DNA of 24,889 nt from Pseudomonadota bacterium (lineage in GTDB: Bacteria; Desulfobacterota; JADFVX01): NCBI GenBank assembly GCA_015222755.1, contig JADFVX010000071.1, positions 1 through 24,889 of the forward strand. The letters are read 5' to 3'. The translations under genes and the position numbers were made by a program. The notes beneath the pieces were generated by a model that worked only from the letters and a program-made list of their open reading frames with translations, ran no database searches and had not been told where the DNA came from. Shown in pieces: positions 1 through 7,681 of the stretch. The first letter of the stretch is position 1. Each line of letters opens with the position of its first letter.

Positions 1-170
1 CTATATAGTAAAGGGTCAGTAGCCTTATACAAAAACTGCACAATCGGGTTATATGGATCGGGATTTACCCAGGAAATAACGGCCCGTGCAATTATAATCC
101 ACATATATAACTGGAGCACCATGTTGAGAATTACTGCCAGGGCCTCCAGAAAATTAGCGATCACAAACAT
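1..170 (-). CDS. yggT: YggT family integral membrane protein (5' part, runs off left edge)
   Basis: The first 56 codons of a gene whose 3' end lies beyond position 1. The protein begins MFVIANFLEALAVILNMV and is one long hydrophobic segment (about residues 2-34). It then has ISWVNPDPYNPIVQFLY followed by KATDPLL. The SWxNPDxxNPIVxxLxxxTxPLL pattern is the hallmark of the YggT family, small two-part membrane proteins often found near proC, DivIVA or cell-division genes. The precise function is unsettled; roles in osmotic stress and in positioning envelope or division proteins have been proposed. The ATG at 168-170 is the only reasonable start and lies just below a TTGACA-containing candidate promoter. 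A weak AGGA lies about 14 nt upstream. Family assignment is confident; length and the second membrane segment cannot be seen. Confidence 0.85.
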   Translation of the reverse strand, partial: MFVIANFLEALAVILNMVLQLYMWIIIARAVISWVNPDPYNPIVQFLYKATDPLLY

Positions 171-180
171 AGTGTTATTT

Positions 181-207
181 ATTATCCTAAAAAAAGTTGT
201 GTGTCAA
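181..207 (-). promoter_or_regulatory. candidate promoter for the yggT-like gene
   Basis: On the minus strand a perfect TTGACA (202-207) is followed after 15 nt by GATAAT (181-186, one mismatch to TATAAT). The spacer is short of the usual 17 nt. Transcription would start only a few bases before the ATG at 170, giving a very short leader. It lies in the 75-nt gap after yjbQ, which is otherwise AT-rich with T runs. The -35 box is convincing; the -10 placement is uncertain. Confidence 0.35.
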
Positions 208-245
208 TAAAAAAGTCAAAAAAAGCGGATAGTTAGACGGGTTTT

Positions 246-644
246 TTAAGCCTTAATGAATCTCACATAAACTCTTCTCGTCCTTGGTCCGTCAAATTCG
301 CAGAAATAAATAGACTGCCACGTACCAAGAGCCAGCCTTCCCCCTTCGACAAAAATGGTCTCCGATGAGCCTAGCAATGTTGCTTTGATATGAGCATCAG
401 AGTTTCCCTCCATATGCTTATAGTCGCCGCTATGAGGAACATGGGCGGCAAGAAAAGTCTGGATATCGCCTTTGACGGAAGGATCCGCCCCTTCATTGAT
501 AGTCACCGCCGCAGTAGTATGAGGGACAAAGACATAGCATACGCCATCACTAACCCCAAATTCGTCAAGCTCACGCTGGATCCTATCCGTAATCTCTATA
601 AATTCACAGTGGACAGAACTGGATAACTCTATATGACTGAGCAT
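246..644 (-). CDS. yjbQ: YjbQ family protein (UPF0047; secondary thiamine-phosphate synthase type)
   Basis: 132 aa, full family length. Family motifs appear in order: PHTTAAVTINEGADPSV (about residues 41-57), a His-rich HMEGNSDAHIKATLLGSS (about 77-94), and LALGTWQSIYFCEFDGPR near the C terminus. YjbQ proteins form compact homotrimers. Some bacterial members have weak thiamine-phosphate synthase activity that complements thiE mutants, but the physiological role is not established. The protein has no signal peptide and should be cytoplasmic. The start codon lies 3 nt after the stop of the upstream DUF3047 gene, so the two are probably co-transcribed and translationally coupled; no strong Shine-Dalgarno is visible. 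Nothing in the context points to thiamine metabolism. Confidence 0.9.
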   Translation of the reverse strand: MLSHIELSSSVHCEFIEITDRIQRELDEFGVSDGVCYVFVPHTTAAVTINEGADPSVKGDIQTFLAAHVPHSGDYKHMEGNSDAHIKATLLGSSETIFVEGGRLALGTWQSIYFCEFDGPRTRRVYVRFIKA

Positions 645-647
645 CGT

Positions 648-1298
648 TTATTCCGAAGAAAACCATATGTCGCCGTAATAGGCAATTGCTGACTGACCAC
701 TGTTATCTGTATCGGTCATTATGGCGACTGCGTCAACCTTTTCAGGTGGGTCTTTCTTGAAAAGCCGCCTGAAATCCTCTACCACGTTTCGTTTTTCTTC
801 CACCCACACACCCAGTTTTTTCTTACCTGACTGTACGGCAATCTTCATATTGTTTTTTGTGTAGGCACTTGGCCACTCCGTTCCAACCCGCTGATTGTTA
901 GACCAGACATAGTTTACGGCCCTTGTCTTCCACACCTGCATGCCTCCGGAAAATATCAGGTAGACCCTTGCCGGGTAGTCATCCCCCTTCTTTGTGCGCT
1001 CATCAAGGCCCTGCATTACATTATCGACACGCCATGACCAGTTGAGGTAAGGTGTTTTTTCAAGGTCTATCTTCATTTTTCTTATCCGACCAGATGCCGC
1101 AGCAAAGCTCTTCGCTCGGAGAACCTTCCTGCCATCCACTTCTACAAGATTATAATCAACCTCCCCTTCATACTCCTTTAGCTCCCAACCCTCAAGATCT
1201 CCTCTACTGAAACTCCCCACCATTACTGTTTCGGCGAGAGATAAAGATGAGATCAACAGCAAGCTAAATGTCAATATTAACAGCAATACCTTTTTCAT
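648..1298 (-). CDS. DUF3047 domain secreted protein
   Basis: 216 aa from the ATG at 1296-1298. It has a signal peptide (MKKVLLLILTFSLLLISSLS, then LAE, cleavage about residue 22) followed by one domain. The core reads LNWSWRVDN, DDYPARVYLIFSGG, then W...NYVWSN, and near the C terminus a glycine/aspartate stretch (DAVAIMTDTDNSG, then YYGDIWF). These are the conserved blocks of DUF3047, a family of exported proteins of unknown function with a jelly-roll-like beta pattern. I chose this start over one 24 codons upstream because AGGAGGT lies 12 nt before it and because it places the signal peptide at the N terminus. It lies 139 nt below the DUF4105 gene and directly before yjbQ. Function is not assigned. 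Confidence 0.8.
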   Translation of the reverse strand: MKKVLLLILTFSLLLISSLSLAETVMVGSFSRGDLEGWELKEYEGEVDYNLVEVDGRKVLRAKSFAAASGRIRKMKIDLEKTPYLNWSWRVDNVMQGLDERTKKGDDYPARVYLIFSGGMQVWKTRAVNYVWSNNQRVGTEWPSAYTKNNMKIAVQSGKKKLGVWVEEKRNVVEDFRRLFKKDPPEKVDAVAIMTDTDNSGQSAIAYYGDIWFSSE

Positions 1299-1437
1299 AA
1301 GAAGCAATCTACCTCCTGTAAAGTTTTTAGTCAAGCAATCGCCAGCTATTTCATCTTTTTCAAATTTCAAGAAATACTTAAAACTCCCCTCTTGTCCACA
1401 TTAAAAAAAGGTATTAATTAAGCACATCCATTTAAGG

Positions 1438-3360
1438 CTAAAAGTAAACATTAATGCCTATACAAAATTCATCCTCCCTATAATCAAATGATTTATCGCT
1501 GGAGTATTCGAGAGAGAGCCCTGTATTTTCTGTCATGCTGTAACTGTTATTTAAGAGTAGCTTTTCAGCAGTATGGTCGTCACCTGCTTTGTAAAAAGTT
1601 TTTTTGAAGGAAAGGTTAAGTTTCCATCTATCGGTCACAGGCTTACTTACCCCGACAGAAAAACCACCTCCCAGAGAATACCCGCTTTCCAATTCACTTG
1701 CTACCTCTAAATCCACTTCGGCCATCACATAAAAAAGTCCTATCTTATTGTTGCCATATGCGTAACCAGCACCGGGATTAACATAAATAATGCTGTGCCG
1801 TTGCCTCAAGTGCAATGTTTTCTTTCTGACCCCGGTAATAACTTTCCAGGACAGAGGTTTGAAAAACTTGCCCCGAGGTGATATGGAGAGGATGTCTATT
1901 ACATCCACTTTTTCAAGGACCAAACCTTTCCCTTCATAGTGCCTTGCTATAATATTTCCAAACACAATTTGCGAGCCGGCAAGATAGCCCTTATCCGGAT
2001 CAGCAAGGGTATGATAGGCTGGCCTGAATCGCACTTCCTTAAAATCTATACTATCCCTGGCACCGGCACCAAGGAATAATCGAGCTGAGTTATGGCCATG
2101 CTCCGGACCTACAGGGGGGCTTACAGTGTAAAAATGATCTACTCCTTTCCCAAGGCCACTTCTCGCTTTTAAATTTTCAATATACTTAACATTATATTCC
2201 TCTTTTGGTATATCACCATTTGCATACCTGTACTGTATGATTTCTGTGGCAAGATCAAAAGCCATAATCTTTTCTTCTTTTTCTATATCGAGAGATAATA
2301 TCTCACCTGGAGTCATTTCATTGTTTGCCCTCTTTAAACCTATGTTTTGCGGCCTAGATTCCATCTTTGAAAGCATATCTCTCATCCGGGTTGATATGGA
2401 AGGACGAAAAACCTTACTCCCTACAACACCACTATCTATAACAGCCTTTACTGTATCAACGGGAGCAACCCAGTAAAAAAAACTGTCCGTAAGGCGAAGA
2501 GATGGTCTTGCTGCCTCCAGAAGAAAGAGCAGGTTATAAGAACAGTTCTCATCAAAAAAATAATAAGAAGAATAGATCTCCTCCAGTTCCCACATATGAA
2601 GGAACATACGCTCAACCTCTTCTTCGGAAAAAGTCAGGTTATATTCCCAGATGTCTCTATCCCGCATATTGTTATATTCCTTTACTTTTTCGTAGTAGGG
2701 AAGGATAGAGAAATACCCCTTGTAAAAGCCGAATATCCCCTTAACAGCAAAGGTAAAACCACTTGTTTCATCAGTTCTGGCTGCATAATTGACTGCATAG
2801 GACAGCAACTTGCTTTCATAGGCACTGTCTATCCTGAGCAGGGTATGACCGAACATGGAGGCAGGACTGTTCATAAAAGCATCAGGAAATACGAGGACCG
2901 CTGATTTTGGGTTTACCTTCGAGAGTGTATCTTCAAATCTACCACACTGTACCTTCGGCAAAAGTGTCTCATCAATTCCGAGTTTATCCTTAAGCCAACG
3001 ATAGCGTGCAGGGAATCTGCATATCGGATGATTATCTTGATCAAGGGGCTTTTGAAAAAAAGATCTGACTGTAGCTTTCAACTCAGCATCAGGATCTTTT
3101 TTCCCTATGTCTGAGAGAAAAAATTTTGGATCATCAATGAGGCTTTTTGTTCCCAAAAGTCCATTTTTATAGTGGACAAGAACCTCCCAGTAATGCTCAC
3201 TACTTAAATGGAGTTCATCTGCCCTAACAACTAGCTCATCTTCATAATTACAAAAAGCAGCTTCAGTTTTTAAAAGGAGTATAGAAACACATAGAAAAAT
3301 AAAAAAAAGGGGCATGGACGCTTTTTTGCGTCCATGCCCCTTTTGCACTTTGAAAAACAC
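1438..3360 (-). CDS. DUF4105 / Lnb N-terminal-domain envelope protein
   Basis: 640 aa from a GTG at 3358-3360. The n-region is basic (KVQKGHGRKKAS), followed by a hydrophobic stretch (residues about 16-30) that fits a signal peptide. The central domain (about 140-300) carries SPASMFGHTLLRID (His172) and FFDENCSYNLLFLLEAARP (Cys273). This His...Cys pattern is typical of DUF4105, the domain named after the N-terminal periplasmic part of the lipoprotein N-acyltransferase Lnb, where these residues are the likely catalytic pair. The C-terminal third (about 400-640) is rich in alternating beta strands and ends in an aromatic residue (INVYF), suggesting a small outer-membrane barrel or barrel-like domain. 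The start is uncertain: no Shine-Dalgarno lies before GTG 3360 or before the internal ATG (3313-3315). A terminator hairpin overlaps codons 6-18. Acyltransferase activity is not proven for this subgroup. Confidence 0.8.
   Translation of the reverse strand: MFFKVQKGHGRKKASMPLFFIFLCVSILLLKTEAAFCNYEDELVVRADELHLSSEHYWEVLVHYKNGLLGTKSLIDDPKFFLSDIGKKDPDAELKATVRSFFQKPLDQDNHPICRFPARYRWLKDKLGIDETLLPKVQCGRFEDTLSKVNPKSAVLVFPDAFMNSPASMFGHTLLRIDSAYESKLLSYAVNYAARTDETSGFTFAVKGIFGFYKGYFSILPYYEKVKEYNNMRDRDIWEYNLTFSEEEVERMFLHMWELEEIYSSYYFFDENCSYNLLFLLEAARPSLRLTDSFFYWVAPVDTVKAVIDSGVVGSKVFRPSISTRMRDMLSKMESRPQNIGLKRANNEMTPGEILSLDIEKEEKIMAFDLATEIIQYRYANGDIPKEEYNVKYIENLKARSGLGKGVDHFYTVSPPVGPEHGHNSARLFLGAGARDSIDFKEVRFRPAYHTLADPDKGYLAGSQIVFGNIIARHYEGKGLVLEKVDVIDILSISPRGKFFKPLSWKVITGVRKKTLHLRQRHSIIYVNPGAGYAYGNNKIGLFYVMAEVDLEVASELESGYSLGGGFSVGVSKPVTDRWKLNLSFKKTFYKAGDDHTAEKLLLNNSYSMTENTGLSLEYSSDKSFDYREDEFCIGINVYF
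3293..3344 (-). terminator. strong intrinsic terminator of the DUF3015 gene, inside the DUF4105 start region
   Basis: A perfect 17-bp inverted repeat (arms 3305-3321 and 3328-3344, core GGGGCATGGACGC) encloses a 6-nt loop. In minus-strand RNA it is followed at once by a U tract (U8, A, U5, positions 3293-3304). It begins 36 nt after the stop codon of the DUF3015 gene, the normal place for a rho-independent terminator. It also lies in the reading frame of the next gene. Confidence 0.9.
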
Positions 3361-3379
3361 TCAGGTTAAAATGATCTAA

Positions 3380-3841
3380 CTAGAGTACTGCACTGATACT
3401 ATCAACAACGTGTGCGGCAGTCACGCTACTGGAGGTATATATTTTATCAAAATTTGACTGCAACTTAGCGTATGCTTCAGCCCTTGCATCAGGAGTGATT
3501 TCCATCAGCTCTGCCAGGGTATCCAGCGATTCTCCTTCTCCAACAGCAATATCTTTTGCCAATTCATCCATATTGGCAACTACGAATTCGTGAAGTCTTT
3601 CATTCTTTACAAAGGTGCTGGGCTTTTCACAATTAGAAGTACCTAATGTAATGCCGATTGTCTGGCTACCGCTACCGTTTGTAGTTGCAACAAAAGATTG
3701 GCCAAGGGTCGTATTGCTATAGGCAGCATCACCCAAAACCAGATTACCAAGACCACATCCTGTGTTTCGCCTGTTATCGGCAAAAGCCGTACCACTGAAA
3801 AGAAATACTGCTCCTGCTAGACATGCTAGTGTTTTTTTCAT
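3380..3841 (-). CDS. DUF3015 family small secreted protein
   Basis: 153 aa from the ATG at 3839-3841, which has GGGAGG 6 nt upstream. A TTG two codons earlier is less likely. A clear signal peptide ends at GTAFA, with cleavage before DNRRNTGCGLG. Hallmarks of DUF3015 follow: TGCGLGNLVLG (first Cys), QTIGITLGTSNC (second Cys, probably disulfide-bonded to the first), then a helical C-terminal half with FVVANMDELAKDIAVGEGESL. Members are exported proteins of unknown function, usually about 150 aa. This copy is a single-gene unit, with a near-consensus promoter upstream and a perfect terminator downstream, so it is probably well expressed. Function cannot be assigned beyond periplasmic location. 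Confidence 0.85.
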   Translation of the reverse strand: MKKTLACLAGAVFLFSGTAFADNRRNTGCGLGNLVLGDAAYSNTTLGQSFVATTNGSGSQTIGITLGTSNCEKPSTFVKNERLHEFVVANMDELAKDIAVGEGESLDTLAELMEITPDARAEAYAKLQSNFDKIYTSSSVTAAHVVDSISAVL

Positions 3842-3873
3842 AGACAACCTCCCTTTATTTAGTTTTGTTTACA

Positions 3874-3901
3874 ATTAAAACACAATTCCTTTATTTGTCA
3901 A
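3874..3901 (-). promoter_or_regulatory. sigma70-type promoter of the DUF3015 gene
   Basis: On the minus strand TTGACA (3896-3901, perfect) is followed after 16 nt by TTTAAT (3874-3879, one mismatch to TATAAT). The predicted start of transcription is about 25-30 nt before the ATG at 3841, leaving room for the GGGAGG ribosome-binding site. I saw no equally good plus-strand promoter for the divergent TraB-family gene in the rest of this 247-nt gap. Confidence 0.7.
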
Positions 3902-4088
3902 GTTGGTCTCCTGGAAATTGGCAGACAAAAAATAGATATTCATACAAAAGGCAGAGATTTAACTAAAAAAACTTCCATGTATTGCCAAAGTATATTAATA
4001 TTAGGTCTCTAACATTCTTTTCAAAACCATAAAGCATGAAGAACATATTGTTTACACATAAACCGACACATGACAGGAAAAAAATCCT

Positions 4089-5270
4089 TTGAATGAAAAA
4101 CAGACCAACTTACCAGACACAGTCACAAAGATTATCGCCAATGGCAAAGACATCTACCTCGTCGGCACTGCCCACGTCTCTAAACAGAGCGTTGATGACG
4201 TAAAGACGACTGTTGAGGCGGTAAAGCCTGACAGTATCTGTATTGAGCTTTGCGAGGCACGTTACATCTCTATGACACAAAAAAGTGCATGGAAGGAGAT
4301 GAACCTTTTCCGTGTGATCAAGGAGAAAAAGACCCTTTTCCTGCTGGCTCAGCTCTTACTGGCTTCTTTCTATCGCAAGATAGGTGAGCAAATGGGAGTT
4401 CAGCCCGGTGCAGAGATGCTTGAAGGCATCAAACAAGCGGAGTCAACCGGTGCAGAGCTGGTAGTGGCCGACCGCGATGTTGAGATAACCCTTAAGAGGG
4501 TATGGGGGCACCTGGGCCTTTGGAATAAAATGAAGCTCGCTTCTCATCTTATGATGAGTCTCTTTTTTAACGAGGACATTGACGATAAACTTATTGAGGA
4601 GATGAAGGAGCAGGACCAGTTGGAGCAAATGATGGAAGGCTTTGCCGATGAGTTTCCCGAGATCAAAAAGAGGCTCATAGACGAGCGTGACATCTATCTC
4701 GCCCAGAAGATACGGAACGCTCCAGGCACCACCATAGTTGCAGTTGTCGGCGCAGGCCATGTTCCAGGCATGCAGAAACACATGGACGAAGATATTGACC
4801 TTGCCCCTTTAATGGAACTGCCGCCAAAATCGATATTACCCACGATCCTCAAATGGGCCTTCCCTTCCCTGCTTATAGGGCTTATCGTATTTGCAGTTTT
4901 CCAGGGCGGAAAAACAGGACCTTCTATGGAGTCTATCTATATATGGTTTCTTGTAAACGGTATCCTTACTGCCCTTGGTGCGGCACTGGCACTGGCCCAT
5001 CCTCTGACTATAGTTGCCGCATTTCTAGCTGCTCCGTTTACAAGCCTAAACCCCATGATTGCAGCTGGGTGGGTTACCGGCCTGGTACAGGCTGGAGTTA
5101 GAAACCCGACAGTGGCAGACCTTGAAGACCTTCCCAATGCGACTGCCTCTGTAAAAGGTTTCTGGACGAATCCCGCCAGCCGCATACTCCTTGTCGTTGT
5201 CATGGCCAATATCGGCAGTTCACTAGGTACATTCATAGCCGGAAGCTGGATCGCCATGAAAGTCATGTAA
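4089..5270 (+). CDS. traB: TraB family protein with C-terminal membrane domain
   Basis: 393 aa. The N-terminal domain (about residues 1-240) has the TraB/PrgY signatures IYLVGTAHVSKQS (about 22-34), ICIELCEARY (about 51-60) and VAVVGAGHVPGM near its end, with conserved His and acidic residues. The C-terminal part (about 250-390) has several hydrophobic segments, including WAFPSLLIGLIVFAVF, AHPLTIVAAFLAAPF and ILLVVVMANIGSSLGTFIAG. That is the layout of the long TraB form found in archaea and many bacteria. TraB/PrgY inhibits peptide pheromone in enterococci and the fold is related to TIKI-type metalloproteases; the role here is unknown. The start is a TTG with AGGA 10 nt upstream; an ATG at 4093 is out of frame. 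It is the only plus-strand gene and converges with lpxB. The 141-nt gap after it shows no clear terminator. Confidence 0.85.
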   Translation: MNEKQTNLPDTVTKIIANGKDIYLVGTAHVSKQSVDDVKTTVEAVKPDSICIELCEARYISMTQKSAWKEMNLFRVIKEKKTLFLLAQLLLASFYRKIGEQMGVQPGAEMLEGIKQAESTGAELVVADRDVEITLKRVWGHLGLWNKMKLASHLMMSLFFNEDIDDKLIEEMKEQDQLEQMMEGFADEFPEIKKRLIDERDIYLAQKIRNAPGTTIVAVVGAGHVPGMQKHMDEDIDLAPLMELPPKSILPTILKWAFPSLLIGLIVFAVFQGGKTGPSMESIYIWFLVNGILTALGAALALAHPLTIVAAFLAAPFTSLNPMIAAGWVTGLVQAGVRNPTVADLEDLPNATASVKGFWTNPASRILLVVVMANIGSSLGTFIAGSWIAMKVM

Positions 5271-5411
5271 AACTGCCGTACATCTACAAGAACCTACCTT
5301 ACATAAATCAGGATACACGTCTGTTACACGCTAAGAAGCAGTTTTCTACAAGGAGGAATATTAAAGATAATTCAGGGGACACTCGATTCTATTCGGAACC
5401 TTCTTTCTGAC

Positions 5412-6560
5412 TCAGCGAATGGTTCCTATCATCTCCACAAGCAGCTCTGCCGTCCTTTTTGAAGCGCCTCCTCCTCCAAGTTTCTCCCGAACTGCGGCAA
5501 GTTCACGCCGCATTTCATCGGCAAAACCCTTACCGTAAAGTATGGCAAAAGCCTCCTCTACCATACGCCCCGCATTAACATCATCTTGCAGCAGTTCAGG
5601 TACTACCTGTTTGTCTGCCACGATATTGGGGAGAGAAAAGCTAGGCAGCTTAATAAGCATGCTGCCGACAAGATAAGTTATTGTAGTGCCCTTGTAGACC
5701 ACCACCATAGGTGTACCTAAAATGGCCGCCTCAAGAGTTGCAGTCCCTGATGCGATAAAGGCGAGATCGGCAACTTTCAGAACTTCATAGGTCATACCTT
5801 CGACAAGGCTCACATCAATATTGTAAAGACTCAGCTTTTCATCTATAAGCTGACGGTTGACTGTATGGGCCAGGGGTAGAACAAAGTGAAATTCGGGAGA
5901 ACGCTCGGCCATAATCTCGGCTGATTCAAGCATTGGAGGAAGAAGAAACCTTATCTCCTTCCCACGGCTACCGGGCATGAGAGCTATAACACGCTTGCCT
6001 TCGGGAACTCCCAGTCTTTGCCTTATGTCTTCAACTGAGGAATTTACCGTGACGGCATCGATAAGCGGATGCCCCACAAAGCTGACATCAAGGCCCACCT
6101 TCTCATACAGGGGGGCCTCAAATGGAAAAGCTACGGCCATGCGGTCAACGAGACGGGCAATTTTCTTCACTCTCCCCTTGCGCCAGGCCCATACCTGGGG
6201 GGATATGTAGTAAAAGACCGGTATGCCGAGCTTTTTTGCATAGGCGGCAAGCATTAGGTTGAAGTCTGGAAAGTCTATGAGGACAAGCAGGGCAGGACGG
6301 TCTTCACGCAGCCTTTTTTTAAGAAGTTTAAGGGCCCCCAATATTACAGAAAGGCTGGAAAAAATCTCCGAAAGACCTACGACAGCAACATCTGCCGAAT
6401 CTACAAGTATCTCCGACCCTGCCTCTCTAAGAAGCTTCCCACCTACGCCATAGAAGGATATCTCGGGGGCAATCTCTTTAACGGCCCTGACAAGATTAGA
6501 TGCGTGCAGATCGCCTGAGGCCTCTCCGGCAACGAGCATCACTTTTTTCTGCAAAGGCAT
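5412..6560 (-). CDS. lpxB: lipid-A-disaccharide synthase LpxB
   Basis: 382 aa, the usual length. LpxB is a GT-B glycosyltransferase (family GT19) that joins UDP-diacylglucosamine to lipid X at the inner face of the inner membrane, making the lipid A disaccharide. Visible motifs are the N-terminal VMLVAGEASGDLHA, then FYGVGGKLLREAG, FPDFN, the membrane-interacting YISPQVWAWRKGR, VGHPLIDAV, LMPGSRGKEI, and in the donor site IASGTATLEAAILGTPMVVVY. It is the last gene of the lysS-lpxB unit, 18 nt after the DegT gene. No strong Shine-Dalgarno is visible, so translation may depend on upstream ribosomes. With the GnnAB-like pair upstream, its natural substrate may be a diamino-sugar lipid A precursor. 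Confidence 0.97.
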   Translation of the reverse strand: MPLQKKVMLVAGEASGDLHASNLVRAVKEIAPEISFYGVGGKLLREAGSEILVDSADVAVVGLSEIFSSLSVILGALKLLKKRLREDRPALLVLIDFPDFNLMLAAYAKKLGIPVFYYISPQVWAWRKGRVKKIARLVDRMAVAFPFEAPLYEKVGLDVSFVGHPLIDAVTVNSSVEDIRQRLGVPEGKRVIALMPGSRGKEIRFLLPPMLESAEIMAERSPEFHFVLPLAHTVNRQLIDEKLSLYNIDVSLVEGMTYEVLKVADLAFIASGTATLEAAILGTPMVVVYKGTTITYLVGSMLIKLPSFSLPNIVADKQVVPELLQDDVNAGRMVEEAFAILYGKGFADEMRRELAAVREKLGGGGASKRTAELLVEMIGTIR

Positions 6561-6578
6561 AAGCTGACGGACGGCTGT

Positions 6579-7676
6579 TTATTTTAATGCCGATTTAATA
6601 ACCGAGCATATCTCTGCAATCTGCTCTTTCGTCAATTCGGGATACATAGGAAGCGAGAGTATCTTTAATGCTATATCGTCAGATACAGGCATTTCTGTCC
6701 CCTTGCAGTCATCGGCAAAGACCTCCTGCTTGTGAAGAGGCACAGGGTAGTATATGGCAGAGGCTATACCGGCATCGGTAAGCGCCTTATGAACTTCATC
6801 GCGACAGTCACTCAATATGTTGTAATAATTGTATACATGGGCATTCCCGGCATCAACTTGAGGTATGATAACAGAAGTTCCCTCAAGACCTTCCTGGTAA
6901 AGACGGGCATTTTCCTTGCGGGTTTCATTATAACCCTCAATGCGCTTCAATTTAACCCTCAAGATTGCAGCCTGTATTTCATCAAGACGACTGTTAAAAC
7001 CGATTATATGATGATGATAGCGCTCGCGGCTTCCGTGGTTCCTGAGGACGCGCAGTTCTTCAGCAACTTCATCCGAATTTGTAACAACCATTCCGCCGTC
7101 TCCGTAACAACCAAGTGTCTTGCTCGGAAAGAAGCTGAAACACCCGGCATCACCGATAGAACCCGTCACCTTACCGTCATATTTTGCGCCGAATGACTGG
7201 GCGCAATCTTCAATTACCTTCAGGTTATGCTTGCTGGCAATCTTCATTATCTCGTCCATATTGCAGGGAAGACCAAAGAGATGAACAGGCATAATCGCTT
7301 TTGTCTTATCCGTAATTGCTGACTCAATCTTTGAAGGATCGATATTGAGGGAATCAGGCTCTATATCAACAAAGACAGGCTTTGCATTAACATAGGCGAT
7401 AGCCTCGGCGGTAGCTATGAACGTAAAGGGAGTGGTAATTACTTCATCACCCGCCTCAAGGCCAAGAGCCCTCACTGCAAGGTTAAGAGCATCAGTACCC
7501 GATGCCACGCCAACAGCATGTTTTGCACCACAAAAGGAAGCTATCTCTTCCTCAAGTTTTTTTACGTTAGGGCCAAGTATAAAATAGGCGCTATCTACAA
7601 CCTCGCTGATAGCTGCATCTATCTCTCCTTTCAAACTGCGGTACTGGCCTTTAAGATCCACCATAGGTATTTTCAT
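6579..7676 (-). CDS. gnnB: DegT/DnrJ/EryC1 family PLP aminotransferase, GnnB-like
   Basis: 365 aa, a sugar aminotransferase of the DegT family. It shows the N-terminal IPMVDLKGQYRSLKGEID, the phosphate-binding ASGTDALNLAV (about 59-69), TPFTFIATAEA, the Asp-containing VIEDCAQSFGA (about 154-164), and the PLP-binding Lys186 in FFPSKTLGCYGDGG. The sequence alone gives only the family. Context gives the likely role: with the Gfo/Idh/MocA oxidoreductase two genes upstream, it sits between lpxA and lpxB. That is where gnnA and gnnB lie in Acidithiobacillus ferrooxidans, whose products make UDP-GlcNAc3N from UDP-GlcNAc. GnnB would use glutamate to aminate the 3-keto sugar. GGAGGA lies 9 nt before the ATG; the gap to lpxI is 5 nt. 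An alternative is an O-antigen amino-sugar transaminase, but no O-antigen genes are nearby. Confidence 0.8.
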   Translation of the reverse strand: MKIPMVDLKGQYRSLKGEIDAAISEVVDSAYFILGPNVKKLEEEIASFCGAKHAVGVASGTDALNLAVRALGLEAGDEVITTPFTFIATAEAIAYVNAKPVFVDIEPDSLNIDPSKIESAITDKTKAIMPVHLFGLPCNMDEIMKIASKHNLKVIEDCAQSFGAKYDGKVTGSIGDAGCFSFFPSKTLGCYGDGGMVVTNSDEVAEELRVLRNHGSRERYHHHIIGFNSRLDEIQAAILRVKLKRIEGYNETRKENARLYQEGLEGTSVIIPQVDAGNAHVYNYYNILSDCRDEVHKALTDAGIASAIYYPVPLHKQEVFADDCKGTEMPVSDDIALKILSLPMYPELTKEQIAEICSVIKSALK

Positions 7677-7681
7677 ATTCT

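Noticed and set aside
390..626. Plus-strand frame opposite yjbQ
   Set aside because: Antisense to a well-conserved family; no ribosome-binding site.
2237..2904. Several plus-strand frames within the DUF4105 gene
   Set aside because: They overlap each other and the conserved His/Cys domain on the other strand; treated as shadows.
5360..5426. REP-like wording (AATTCAGGGGACACTC) and a GGAACC/GGTTCC repeat between traB and lpxB
   Set aside because: The start resembles palindromic elements tied to REP-associated transposases, but only one partial copy is present and the 6-bp repeat has a 20-nt loop with no T tract. Not enough for a repeat or a terminator.
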